The translations under genes were made by a program, and so were the position numbers. This document shows positions 9,635-21,374 of a stretch of 64,000 bases of DNA, piece by piece (position 1 is the first letter of the stretch; every line of letters begins with the position of its first letter). The notes beneath the pieces are model-generated. The model was not told the DNA's origin and did no database searches. It was given only the letters and a program-made list of their open reading frames with translations. This DNA comes from Rutpela maculata (taxonomy: Eukaryota; Arthropoda; Insecta; Coleoptera; Cerambycidae): the NCBI GenBank assembly GCA_936432065.2, contig OW386289.2, positions 164,671,348 to 164,735,347 on the forward strand, given 5' to 3'.

Positions 9635-12600
9635 GTACAATCGGCGTCACCTTAAAATCACCACCCTTTGAGGTACTCCTTTTCTAACACGCCCCACTAC
9701 AAATAATTAAATTCGATAGTTTAGGTCAGAGTGGCGACTAACATTGTAGGATACACGACGGCCTGGAATTATGCAATGTGGATAAGTAAACATTTTTTAT
9801 TTCATTTCATTTCTCTTTTCATTCTTCAATTATCTGATTGTGGGACGTATCGGATATTCAGTAGAATAAATAAAATTGATCTGATTATGCTTGCAGTATA
9901 AATGGCAATGCATATAAAATAACTGACGCCATAAGTAAGTAATACAGAGTGATTCAGAAAATTAATGCAAATAGTCAATTAGAAAACTTTCGAAAGCTGA
10001 AATAGTCTAAGGATGCACTAGCAAACATCAGTAAAATTCACCAATATATAGTGATTACTTACACCATACCTATTATACAGGGTGGCCCACCGAAAACGAA
10101 ACTGGCGTGTTTTCTCTTTCTATGATCATTTTTTCGACAAACGCTCGGATCCGTCAATTTTATTATCAAGGGGGGTACTTTTATTGGGTATTGTTGATCT
10201 CGAAACTTAAATCCTTAAGCGGAGGTAGGACCCACCCCAAGGTCAAGTATTACATCGTTTTAAAACCCGTTAAATTGTGGTGTTCCATTTAAAAAACACA
10301 AGTTATGACTATATCTCGAAAACTGAGGCATGCATAATTTTCTTCTCTTATCAACAACGGATTCTACTCAAAAAAGTGTCTCAAGAATGTGTTACTTGAT
10401 TTCGATTCGAGAGATATAGAGGTCATCCCAAAATGCTAATATTCAATAATTGAAAAAGTATTACTGGTTAATTTGGTTAATTTTTGAAACATAGCATAGT
10501 TATGTTCTGGGGTCGCTAATTACGAATCTGTGGCCAAAATTTAAGAATTGAAATGGCGGCTCCAATATGGCGGATGGAATTTTTTTCCAAAACAGGTGTT
10601 TTAAACGGACAAATTGAGCATTGTTAAAAGAAAATGTCAAAACCCACATTGTATCAGCCACAACTTCTTTATTTTTTATGATATAGTAAGAAACAAAAAA
10701 TCGTTTTAAAAATAGATTAATTATTATCTTTAACTTTGTTCCATAAAATTTTTAATAAAAGTGTCACTTTCTAAGATATTCAACATTTAAACTAAATACT
10801 TCATCCTATAAGCGGTCGGATACCTTTTATAAACTTAAATATCTTCGAAACTGTCAATCCTACACAAATATATAACAAAATCAAATTCATTCTCAATTTA
10901 TAAGCTTAATTTTTCGGGTCCATTATTTTTTCGCTAAAACTAATATTTATTGAGATATTTGCAAAGAAACATGCTACGTTTTTTTTCTAAAATCCCTTTA
11001 CAGTTTAAAATACCATATTTTTCTAAACCAAGCGCTGTAAATGAACGAAAAAATTTGAACATCTAGATCATGCTATATATTAACGAATAATAGTATATAG
11101 GAATATATTTTTTAATTACTGACTACTTACATTAACAAAATGGCGACGTCTTTTGTTTAAAAAAATGTGAAGAAGTACATTGTTTTTGTTATAACTTTTT
11201 CGTTTTTTATGTTATAGAAATAATCAAACAATCATTTGAAAGTCTGATTAATAGACTTTCAGTTTGTTAATTGGCATTTTTAAGGTAAGTGCCATAATTT
11301 CTAAGATATTTAACATTTAAACTAAATACTTCTTATATATTTTCGGACGCCACCTTTATACTTCCAGATCCCCAAAACTATTAATTCTACAGAAATTAGA
11401 AAAAAAAGGAAATTGATCCTCAATTTAGTAACTTTCTTATTTGTCTCTTGCATGTTTTCGCTCAATGTAATACCTTTCGAGTTATTTGACAAAAACCTGT
11501 TTGAAATACCTCTTTTTCTAGTTAAAATCCCAATTTTCAAGTCGTTTTAACTTCAGTTTATATGAAAAATTGCATAGAACCTTTTCTTCTCAAAATATGA
11601 TTCCCATTACCGCCGCCATGTTTAAAAATGGCACTCTAAATAGATTTTTCTAGATTATCTCCTTTCCTGTTACTTCTGCTATAAATTGGGCATTACTAAT
11701 ATTGTAGGGAATAAAAGAGCTACTTTTATTTAAACAATCTTTCTTTATTGTTAATATTTTACGATTTACAGCAGCCAGAAAAGCGAATATTCTGCTTTAA
11801 TGCAAGTTTTTGCAATTTTCTCTGCCCCTGTTGCTCCTACGTAGTAATTAGTTATTATGAATATTGTGGATTATAAAAGTTCCTATAACCATCTCAGTAA
11901 CAATAATTGAGATCACGTGAAGAAATAACATTTTGCTGTTTTCATATGGTCAACTGTCATTAATTTAAAAGACTTTTTTTTAATATTCGATAATTTTTTT
12001 ACATGATGAATAACTCCAATGCCTTGTCTTACCCGCATTAAAAAAATCAACGTGCTATCAATTATTATTACTAAGGTAATAATTTTTATATAATTCAAAA
12101 TTTAGGAAAAAAATTAATATCTCAGGAAATATTAATTTTAGGTATAAGGAACCTTTAACGGAATGTCCTTTAAATTTTCTGTAGAATCTAGAAAAAAATT
12201 AAAATGGGAGCATTCTATTTAAAATAACAAATTTCGGATCAACTTTAAGTATAACCGGAAAATTGTTTTCGTTGAATAGATCCCCAGTTAGGACCATTGC
12301 CAAAAATTTTCAGATCAATATTATTTTTCTTACATATATACTTTTAACAGATGGTCAAAATGAATCACCCTATATACACTGATATTCCATCGATCACCTA
12401 TATCCATGTATTTATATGAAATATACGGTCTTAGCGCATAGTTTCTGATAATAGAAATAAGCGTAATTGTAAATTTGCTTCAAAAATTAAAAATTTTAAA
12501 CTCTGGGCCGATTGTATGTGAAGGTTTCTCAAAATTCGTATCTAATTTTAAAGACTACCAATTAAATTTAATTCTCTGCATACGTTGGAATAACAATATA

Positions 12601-13321
12601 AATTATAAAAATAAATATTAAAAAAATTTACACTGACATTTCTTTGGAAAATTATTCAATACTTTTCAAATATAATAAAAACGTTTACCATTCTATGTGT
12701 GCATTTTAAAAATGATGTGTTTGTCGAAAACATTACATTTTCTTGCACTTCGGCAATAGGTATGACAAAATCACGGAATTATTAATAGCTTCATTTTAAT
12801 GAAAAATCACAAGACTCCAAAACTAGCATGATATAATTAACCACAATTAATTTCATTATAAGTGATATTAATATTTTTGTCTTGTTTGTTTTTGATGAAT
12901 TATTACGTATATTCAACTTAATACCTTCATTTCTGGATTCGAATCTTTTTTGAGGTAACCGGTTGCATTAACTTTTCGAATTGTCTTGTTTACTTAATGT
13001 ATTTACATTGCCAGTTTTTATTTTAAACAATGTTAGGTTAACAATTTATGAAAATCTATTAGCGTCCAGAATCCGTAAATCAGATAAATGAATAGTGGAG
13101 AGAGAAAGTTATAAATAAAATTGATATCATTCAAAATCTCTAAAATACAGAACCCTAAGCTAACAACTGGTCACATTCTAATAAAACTAATAAAAGTATG
13201 ACGTCAGTCTCCACTCTGACCTAAAATATGGAATGTCGGAATGTATAATTTATTTGTAGTGGGGCGTGTTAGAAAAGGAGCATCTCAAAGGGTGGTGAGT
13301 TTAAGGTGAGCACCATTGTAC
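9635..13321. mobile_element. 3.7-kb TIR element, superfamily unknown
   Basis: The left end GTACAATCGGCGTCACCTTA is matched in reverse at 13321 (GTACAATGGTGCTCACCTTA on the minus strand). The match runs about 125 bases and includes TTTTCTAACACGCCCCACTA and TTTAGGTCAGAGTGG in both arms. No transposase is recognisable in the 3.4-kb interior, which holds family D-like sequence and TACAGGGTG-type termini of nested elements. A 127-bp MITE with the same ends is at 32425-32551. No clear target duplication was seen, so the superfamily stays open. Confidence 0.7.
10680..11580 (+). repeat. Family D-like body sequence
   Basis: The order of motifs matches the MITE at 3574-4628: a GATATTCAACATTTAAACTAA line, CTAAAACTAATATTTAT, AACAAAATGGCGACG, a TTAACATTTAAACTAAATAC line, and AAAATCCCAATTTTCAAGTC. 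The family D termini are not seen here, so D may be a shortened derivative of a longer element, or this copy has lost its ends. Confidence 0.65.
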
Positions 13322-13639
13322 AACATACATTGAAAATTTAAATTCGGTACAATTTATTCGAAAATATATTCTTACCTTCATTAACGGGTCCTTATCTGGC
13401 AGAAACATTTAATTTTTTGCTGGTATTTAAGTAAAGCCGGCAGTTATTGGCACTTTAACCACCTTCCTGTTTGATTTCGACTGTTACAGAATATTAATAA
13501 GAGTTTATTCTTACAGGGTGTGATTCTTTAGTTCATTTTATGAAGAAAAGTTCATATGAACATATGTCTGCAGGGCTTAAATTTTTTGCTACAGGGTGTT
13601 GAATTTCTTTTTAAATCGTTATTTTTTAATATCTCAAAA

Positions 13640-13950
13640 GGTACTTTAAATAGAGAATATTATTTAGGTATTAAGCAAATCACAACTTACACGCTTTTTT
13701 ATTTATTATGAAAATACCTACTTTCTGTATATTGCCCTAATCTGGGCACGCTAATATACTAGTTAGGTAAATACTTTAAAACACTCATTATTGGAGAATC
13801 AATCAAAACAACTACTCTTCTAAATATATATTGGAAATACTTAAATCATTTATTCAAATTTAGTCATTCACACTTTTTTTATTCAATATGAAATTATCTA
13901 TTTTCTGTATATTGGTACCTTAATCGGCTAATATACTAGGAAAACACTAT
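13640..13950 (+). repeat. Further copies of the 240-bp satellite
   Basis: Two partial monomers (starting near 13650 and 13870) repeat the GGTATTAAGCAAATCACAAC start and the CTTTAAAACACTCATTATTG core found at 7600-8480. They are interrupted at 13955 by a palindromic MITE. Confidence 0.65.
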
Positions 13951-13954
13951 GTAC

Positions 13955-14187
13955 ACTATAAAAAGAAAATCCAGGATTTTCTTTTTATAGTAAATTTACC
14001 GTCGTTGCGTGTAAAATTATATATAATGTAACTTTACCTGCAAAAAGAGTGTAAAATTTTTATTGACCCTATATTTTGGGTAATCCCCCCTGGTAAATAA
14101 AATTGTACACTCTTTTTGAAGGTAAAGTTACTATAAAATAATTTTACAGGCAACGACGGTAAATTTATCCTAATTTTTTACAGTTTA
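13955..14187. mobile_element. Palindromic MITE with extra hairpin
   Basis: Long inverted arms run from about 13991 (TTTACCGTCGTTGCGTGTAA) and back from about 14168 (ACAGGCAACGACGGTAAA), about 70 bases each, including AAAAAGAGTGTAAAATTTTT. At the left edge 13955-13991 is a perfect palindrome of 18-base arms (ACTATAAAAAGAAAATCC) around one base. The right end rc reads ACTGTAAAAAATTAGGA, so the left terminus appears to have been locally inverted and duplicated. Confidence 0.7.
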
Positions 14188-15539
14188 GTTTTGACGCCTT
14201 TTCAACTCCAATCTTATTCCAAACATGGCCGAGCGTAGAAATTTCCAACACAGTCCAGAGTTGTCACATGCTATATTGTCAAAGCAACGTTGAATGAAAG
14301 GTGGGAAATTAGGCGGGAAATTTGCATTCTACAAAAAGTCAGAATAAATCACAATTGCCCAGAAAAACCCACCAGAAACCCACCTAAATACCCAGTGGGT
14401 CGTCTTTTCCTAAAGAAGGTGGGCTTTTGCACAACCCTGAGTATAACTCGTCAAAGGGGGCTAATTTTAAAATTATTTATTTATTTTGTATGAAATGCCT
14501 CTCCCTTAGTTTTTTACCAAGAATCTGTAAAATATTTACACCGATTTTCGACAGATCCCATAGTTTTGCAACATATTTGTTTGAATATGGTCTGAGCATT
14601 CTAAGAATGATTATTTTTGTACTTTTTCGTGCTGTAATTTCCGGTTGCATGTGTAAATAGAGTAAAAAGGCGAAAAAATTTAAAAGTGTTTACTCATCAA
14701 ATAATGAAGGGAAAGAATAATAGTAGACGCTCGAGTGAGCTGAAGACCTTCGACAAACAAGAGAATTCAGTAATACCTACCCTTTCTAAATAATCTAAAA
14801 TTAGTTCAATGAACTGTGCGTATATTCTGATAATATAATTTTCAGTAATAGAAAATTGTGTGGTACATATCATATTGAATCATCTTGAAATCACCAAACA
14901 CAATAATTATGTAAACAAAATAAAACTGGAGAATTAAAATATTTTTAGCAGGAACATAATCCTATTATTTTACCGATATACTTAATAATAGTCTACTATC
15001 ACTCATTATTTTTTAAACTTTACTGATTATGAACAATTATGCCATGAACCACATTAGGATACTAGACGTATAAGTTTACTGGAAATGGAATTGTCAAATA
15101 AAAATATTGTATTTCAGAAAGTGTTGGATGTACTAATGAATGAAAAACAGATAATTATTAGTGCAGTTGAATTGATTTTTTTCAGCTACAACATTCCACC
15201 TGAAATTTTATTGTTGATTCTTATATAATATGATCTCCTGATTACGAAAAAATACTTGCGCCCAAAAATTACTTGTGCGTCAAAAATGATATGGACTTTT
15301 TGACGCTCTTTCACGGATTTTCAACTTATCTGCTTGATATATCTTGTACTAGTAATCGGATGGGAATTTTAAAAATACTGGCTTATTTGAAATGAAATTC
15401 TTAAAAAATATATGGACCTGTCCGATATGTATTAGTCAGTCCGCCATTTGAGAAAAAAAAATAGAAAATACCAAGAATAACCGAAAAAATCAAAATAGAA
15501 TATCTCTATCTAAAAGAAGGAGTAATTTAAAATTAGATT
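14188..15539. other. No gene recognised
   Basis: AT-rich spacer. Two overlapping frames at 14290-14660 (67 and 77 codons) have no recognised motif. Nothing else stands out. Confidence 0.35.
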
Positions 15540-15738
15540 GTACAGACGCCAAATGTTCTGTTATAGTTTTATCCTACTATTTTGTTTATCGTATTTATCA
15601 TTGTGCTTTATTCTATAAATGTGTACTTCCGTCAAATTTATAAGCAATTATTATTCACATATTATGTACTATTGTCCTATCCATTTGTTGGCAAACTGGA
15701 ATCAATAAATGTATTATTATTATTACTACTACTAATGT
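15540..15738 (+). mobile_element. LINE 3' UTR with (ATT)n tail
   Basis: A region ending CAATAAATGTATTATTATT plus degenerate ATT/ACT units has the look of a non-LTR 3' UTR with a triplet tail. The coding part is missing or too decayed. It directly precedes the mariner-like element at 15752. Confidence 0.45.
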
Positions 15739-15751
15739 TTTATTTATTATA

Positions 15752-17124
15752 CAGGGTGTAATCAGTTTCATGTCATTAAAAAAAACTGGTAATAGGGACC
15801 GACTAGACAAACAAAAAACCTTCGTGACTTTTCCCCTAGGGGCACTATGAAAAAAACTGACCTAGGTCAACAATTTGAATATTAGGGTAGGAAACATTTG
15901 AGAACCACTGCCTTTCTGGGTCAATGGACGTGTAGTAGTTCCCAATTAGGTATACAACTTTTAAATTGTCATAAAAAAAGTGCAACGATTACCGACCGAC
16001 TCGTTCTCGGCGGCCCGCGGTTCAAAGCAAAGAAGGGCGGCACCTTTGATGATCGCCTGAACCGAACCAATTATAAAAATGTAAACAATTCGTTATCTCT
16101 TTTTGCAGAACTGCAAAAGCAAATGATGGGCGTAGAAGTTAAATAGAGCATTTCTTTACATGTGTTTTTTTTTAATTTAGAACAAAATATTGGAGCTTTT
16201 ATTGTTGTTTATAATTTATCAGATTTAAATGTGATTTATTAACATTTGTAAGCTAAATGAGTATTCTGGGTTAAAAGCTTAAAAAATGAATAATTATTGC
16301 ATGACATTGAGAAATAAAGAGTTAGACGTCTGAGATACGATAACAGAATTATGTGTATTTTAAGTTAGGAAAAAATCTGATTTATTTAACGAATTGCCAA
16401 TCAGGTATCGAAAACTAAAATTATTCGATAAATCTAGAACTTACCAATAAAGTTGATTTACATAAATTGTTCGAAATGGCTTCCTGCTGCATCAATGCAG
16501 TTTTCGGCACGTCGAACTAAGGACATACGCACTCCGTTCAACACATTTGGTATATTAGGATCATTTTTTATGGTTTCTATGCACATTAAAATACCACACT
16601 AAACTATTAACTAACGTTGTCAATAAAGAAAATAAAAATAAAAACTTCTTCCAAAATCCAAAACAAACACAAAAAGAATGAACAAGTAGTATCTGTACGT
16701 AATCAAGAACTTAATGACGTGAACGGTAAGTCAATAAAATGACGTATGTACTTAATGAAGTGCCCACAGAAACTAAAATACCGCAACGCTAAAGACCTTA
16801 CCTTACCTAGTTTTCAAAAGCCATAATAAAGTGTGATTATCAACTTGTGCCCTCGCCGACGCGCGGTCTCTAACAAAGGAGCGCGACACTTTGTGCGAAA
16901 GAGCCGTATTAATGTATTTGACGGTTAGAGGCGCCGATATACGCGAAGATAAAAGCCTATCCCAACATTCCAGCAGTTCTCAAACAATTTTACTGAAAAT
17001 TTTCGAAATTTTTGTTTATAAAACTATGGGCTTTAGACCCCATGTTATATAAGGTTCTTTTGTTAGTTTAGTCATTCCCCATCACCAGTTTTTTTTAATG
17101 ACATGAAACTGATTACACACCCTG
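15752..17124 (-). mobile_element. Internally deleted mariner-like element
   Basis: The ends CAGGGTGTAATCAGTTTCAT and, at the right edge, ATGAAACTGATTACACACCC are inverted and sit between TA dinucleotides at 15750-15751 and 17125-17126. Imperfect similarity continues about 170 bases inward (both arms have a TTTGAGAAC(C/T)(A/G)CTG block). Only the last part of a transposase remains, on the minus strand at 16459-16585. The rest is non-coding or unrecognised; an 82-codon plus-strand frame at 15898-16146 has no recognised motif. Confidence 0.8.
16459..16585 (-). pseudogene. C-terminus of DUF4817-type mariner transposase
   Basis: The minus strand reads NDPNIPNVLNGVRMSL, then VRRAENCIDAAGSHFEQFM and a stop. 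This matches the conserved C-terminal segment of the insect mariner-like transposases that start with a DUF4817 helix-turn-helix (the related copy at 57073-58114 ends RRRIEMCVDVGGSYVE). The catalytic domain is missing, so the protein cannot act; mobilisation would need a transposase supplied in trans. Confidence 0.75.
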
Positions 17125-17196
17125 TATAAATATGTGTGTTCAAAATAATAGTAATCGTAAGATTTGTTTGTCTATGTATTAGCAACAAATGCTACA

Positions 17197-17199
<3 letters not shown>

Positions 17200-17233
<34 letters not shown>
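17200..17233. repeat. (CT)n microsatellite
   Basis: About 17 CT units, followed by CACTCACT. Confidence 0.95.
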
Positions 17234-17237
<4 letters not shown>

Positions 17238-17362
17238 ACTATATCACATTTCTTTTTTTAAGTAAGACATATTTTTTTAAAAATCGGTAAAATTGTTTAC
17301 GAAAAACTTCCCTCTCTTTTTAGCGCCTTCTAATTATTCATTGTCTTTTCTATAGGATGAAC

Positions 17363-17590
17363 TAACCTGTATATTTTTTTTTAACTAAAAGCATGTAATT
17401 TTTCTTCCTGGCAAAAGTGACAACTACAATCCTGATGTTGATTTCCTTCATCACGTCGTTTCTTAATTATTTTTTTAGAGTAACCACTCTGTATCTTTTT
17501 CACTAACAGTGTCAAGTTTCCTCCTCGCTAGCAGTGTCAACTATATTCCAAATATTATTTTCCTCCGTCTTAATTATTTTTCAAGTGACC
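17363..17590. repeat. About 115-bp tandem duplication
   Basis: Two diverged units each hold a CTGTATMTTTTT start, a CTTCCTGGC or CCTCCTCGC part, a GTGACAACTA or GTGTCAACTA part, and end TTAATTATTTTTYAG. The spacing is about 110 bases. Confidence 0.5.
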
Positions 17591-18103
17591 ACTGACCACC
17601 CTATATAAATTTAGTATATCCCAGTTCTTCGATGGCAATAGCGTCAAATACCTAGCAGAGCAAACCAACACCGAAAGCATTGCGCCACTGAGTCGGTGTA
17701 CTTTTGTACCCATGTTTTTTTATCTGACTTTTTCTACTGTACCAAATTATTCTAAATTCTATCCCACATCCCTGTAACAAAGAAGAGGACTGGTATGGTT
17801 GTTTTTGTGCTTTGCAACCCCAAATTAACAGCATTGGAGGCATTTTTGACGTAAACAAAATTAGTGGTTGGTGGGCCGAAACTGAATGAGTTTTAACTTT
17901 CTCTGGAGTGTTTTCACCGTAGGACGTACTATAAATAGAAAGTAAAAGAGGTGAAAAAGGACCTGATTACACAACTATAACTCTATACATTTTTATCTAA
18001 AATGAACGTGGTGAATCTTTATAATTAACGGAAATTTCACACACTTTCATAAGAATCTCTTGGTATTCGTTTATTTTTTATAAATTTGTAAGAAACGCAT
18101 CTA
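17591..18103. other. No gene recognised
   Basis: Spacer with a 68-codon minus-strand frame (17652-17858) of no recognised family. Confidence 0.35.
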
Positions 18104-18299
18104 CCCCCTTAAAAAAATCCTATTCAAACTTATAGATAATTATACATTTTTATGGGTAATCATAAGAGCCTATCTGGTTTATAAGGTTTTATACAGTACA
18201 TTAATTTTGCTATATAGAAATTATATTGGGATGAATAAGTATCTAAAGGAATCGTAATTGAGTTGGAATACCCATGTTGTTATTGGTATGTTTCCATAA

Positions 18300-19205
18300 G
18301 TGTTTATACTAAAAACAGTTTTTATATGGCATTACAAATTTTAATTTGATAAGTTCTCATGTGATCTGAAAAGTGTTGAAACTGAAAAGGTTTTATCAGT
18401 AAAATCAAATACCAGTTCTTTTATAAGAAACAATTAGTATATGGTTTTTGTAAGATCTGAGAAATTTTTATCAGTTTTAGTTTATATAATAATTTAATAA
18501 GGATTTATAAGGATACGTATTAAAAAGTACTAAAGGAATTACATCGAATAATTTTGTGACTTTCTTTGGCATCTGAAGAGTAATAAAATTGAAAAGATAA
18601 GGAGTTCCTAGTAGACATTTTATACATTTTTATAAGGATATATTTGTACTTATTTTTATAAAACTTCATGGGTACATATCAATTTAGTTTATATAAGAAT
18701 TTAATGGAAACTTATAAGGGTGCATGTTAAAAAGTATAAATAAAGTATTATCGAATACTTTTATGAGGTTTTTTTTTTGGAATCTGAAGAGTAATGGAAT
18801 TGAAAAGATATACCAAGGAGTTCCTAGTAGGCATTTTATACATTTTTATAAGGATATATTTGTACTTATTTTTATAAGACTTCATAGGTCCATATCAGTT
18901 TAGTTTATATAAGAATTTAATAAGGATTTATAGGGACATCTATTAAAACGTATTAATAATGATTTACAACTATTAATTTGAGTTCATGGGGTTCCAATAG
19001 TGGTAAAACTAATAATGTTTCATCAGGAAACCAGGGATGAATTTTATAACATTTAAGAAATAATTAGTATATGGTTTTTATAAGATTTGAAGGGTTATTA
19101 TTAGTTTAGTTTTATATAAGAATTTAATAAGGATTTCTCAGTGCACCTATTGAAAAGTATTATTTACAACTATTAATTTGAAAAGTTTTCATGGGATTTC
19201 AATAG
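18300..19205 (+). repeat. Tandem array, about 207-216-bp monomer (left arm)
   Basis: The word TTTATATAAGAATTTAAT recurs at about 18481, 18688, 18904 and 19111, spaced 207, 216 and 207 bases. Within each monomer, TTTTATACATTTTTATAAGG and GAGTTCCTAGTAG recur in some copies, while others carry a variant with CAACTATTAATTTGA. Two monomer types may alternate. Confidence 0.75.
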
Positions 19206-19259
19206 TAGTCAACCTAAAAAAGTTACAATACTTACTAAACTAAACTTACTAATACAATA

Positions 19260-19644
19260 CTGCCGTCCTAAGCCAAAAAGACGTATCTCAAGTTTTGGCC
19301 GAAATGCATATTTTTATACCTTAGGATAGCTGGAGCTATTTTCTATATATTTCCATTGCGAAATAAACGTATTTCAATCGTTAAGTATTTTTAAAGTGCT
19401 AACAAAGTTTGACGTATCTAAAAAAATAGGCCAATTAGACGTATCTCATTGTAAAAAAAAAACTAGTAACATAATTAATATAAATTCATAACTACACCAC
19501 TAATAACCTCTACATTAGTACAACTACAAAAAAAAAATATTAGTACATATTTGAAAATATTGACGCGATTTCGAAAATTCAAAACATGCCTATATCTCAA
19601 AACAGTGAAACCTTGAGATACGTCTTTTTGGCTTAGGAGGGCAG
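19260..19644. mobile_element. 385-bp MITE with CTGCCGTCC ends
   Basis: Inverted termini of about 33 bases: CTGCCGTCCTAAGCCAAAAA at the left and TTTTTGGCTTAGGAGGGCAG at the right, continuing with GACGTATCTCAAG / CTTGAGATACGTC. GACGTATCT also recurs twice inside. AATA flanks both sides and may be the target duplication. It lies between the two satellite arms, close to the centre of the foldback. Confidence 0.7.
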
Positions 19645-19729
19645 AATAGATTTCATATAATTTACATTAAAATCCATTGTAAGTATATACTATATACACA
19701 TTGTATTTTTGAAAACACTCTTATTCCCA

Positions 19730-21320
19730 CAAAAGCATAAAAGTCTTACAATAGACCTTAAAGGAGGAATATACATTAAAAACTCACAGAATCTATAAAA
19801 TTTTTGTGTTTCAAACGCCATAAAAATTTATAAATACTTATAGGCCTCGTACTGAGAATTTACATTAATATCTTTCAAATTCATATAAAAACCTATAAAA
19901 CTTCGCAATTTAATTACCATATAAATACTTATAAATATACTGATAGACTTCATCATCATAGAATTTTATAAAAACTTCGTGTTTATTATTAAAACGTGCA
20001 AGTGTTGATAGACTTCAGGCAAGGAATTTACATTCAAAACACATTTCAAATACTTCAAAAACTTAGACACATCTGAACCTATAAAACCTTCGTATTTCAA
20101 ACACCATATAAGAACTTACAAATACTGATAGGCCTCGTATGGAGAATTTTCGTTAAAAATATTTTTCATATACATATAAAATATCTATATCACTTCATAT
20201 TTCAATTACTGCGAAAACGTATAACTACTGATAGACTTTCTTATAGGGAATTTACATAAAAAACCCATTGTACGCAGCAAATCTTATAAAAACTTCGTAT
20301 TATTTCCTGTTAATATATGCAAATGCTGATAGACCTCAGGCAAGGAATTTACATTAAAAACACATCTCAAATAATCACATCAAACCACATTCAGAACTTA
20401 TAAAAACTTTGTATTTCAAATACTATAAAAACTTAATTATACTAATACATATAACTACTGATAGACTCCATATAGGTAATTTACATTAAGAACCCATTGT
20501 ACGCAGCAAATATTATAAAAACTGCGCATTTCCTATTAATATATGCAAATACTGATAGACCTCAGGCAACGAATTTACATTAAAGACACATTTCAAATAG
20601 CGGCACATCAGACCACATTTAGAACTTATAAAAAACTTTATATTTCAAATACTATAGAAACTTACGTATACTAATAGGTTTCATACGAGGAATGTACATT
20701 TAAAACACACACACACACATAATTAAAACTTATGAAAGTTTAGTGTTACATACTCCAGCCTGCAGTAGAGGGAGCTGTTATACATGTCGCTGATTCATAT
20801 CTAATCTAATGTGACCTAAGAAACTAGTGTGGGCTTGTTAAATTAAAAGTAACGCATTCTCTTTTACTGCTAATGCGTTTAGGCTAGAACGCTAGAGGAA
20901 ACAAGGACTTTTGCAGTATTTAGTGTTTACCACTCACTATATTACTATTGATATTTGAAATATTAATAATAAGTAAATAATATTTACTTACCTATGTAAG
21001 TTTATGGGATTTGGCATTAAAAATATGCTTCAAATACACAACCAAAATCTGTAAAAAAACCTATCAATAGTAATTGAATTTCTATGGGGAATTTACATTC
21101 AAAACACTATACAAACCTATAAAAACCTATGGAAATTTTTAATTACATGTACTATAAAAACTCATCAATACTAATAGATATCATATAGGAATTTACATTC
21201 AAAATACTATAAAAACCTATAAAAACTTTTAATTACATATACTATAAAAACTCATCAATACTGGTAGATACCATATGAGAATTTACAATTAAACACATTT
21301 CAAATACACACATCACAAAT
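19730..21320 (-). repeat. Tandem array of opposite polarity (right arm)
   Basis: Repeated words are GGAATTTACATTAAAAAC, ACTGATAGACCTCAGGCAA, ACCCATTGTACGCAGCAAAT and ACTTATAAAAACTT. GAATTTACATT with an ACACAT(T/C)TCAAATA continuation occurs at 20024, 20345 and 20571, giving a higher-order period of about 226-321 bases built of roughly 100-120-base sub-monomers. An unrelated block at about 20745-20985 (with GCAGTAGAGGGAGCTGTTAT) interrupts the array. Confidence 0.7.
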
Positions 21321-21374
21321 TATAAAAACTTATACGTTTTTTTTATAAGTTTTTATAAGGATTTTTTGACAGGG

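Larger units (their letters stand above)
18104..21374. mobile_element. 3.3-kb foldback with satellite-array arms
   Basis: The left end has a CCCTTAAAAAAATCCTATTC line and the right end, read in reverse, CCCTGTCAAAAAATCCTTAT; both run on into an AAACTTATA-rich stretch. Inside, monomers rich in TTTATAAGG face right in the left arm (18300-19205). Monomers rich in CCTATAAAAACTTA face the other way in the right arm (19730-21320). A separate MITE sits between them. This is the architecture of foldback elements whose terminal repeats are built of internal tandem repeats. No ORF above 76 codons is present. Exact ends and target duplication are unclear. Confidence 0.5.

Noticed and set aside
9942..12372. 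A separate element bounded by TACAGAGTGATTCA and TGAATCACCCTATATA
   Set aside because: Only about 12 bases of the ends match and similarity does not clearly continue inward, so the borders could not be supported.
17200..17233. The CT microsatellite as a CRISPR or regulatory array
   Set aside because: Simple dinucleotide slippage in eukaryotic DNA; no spacers or unit structure.
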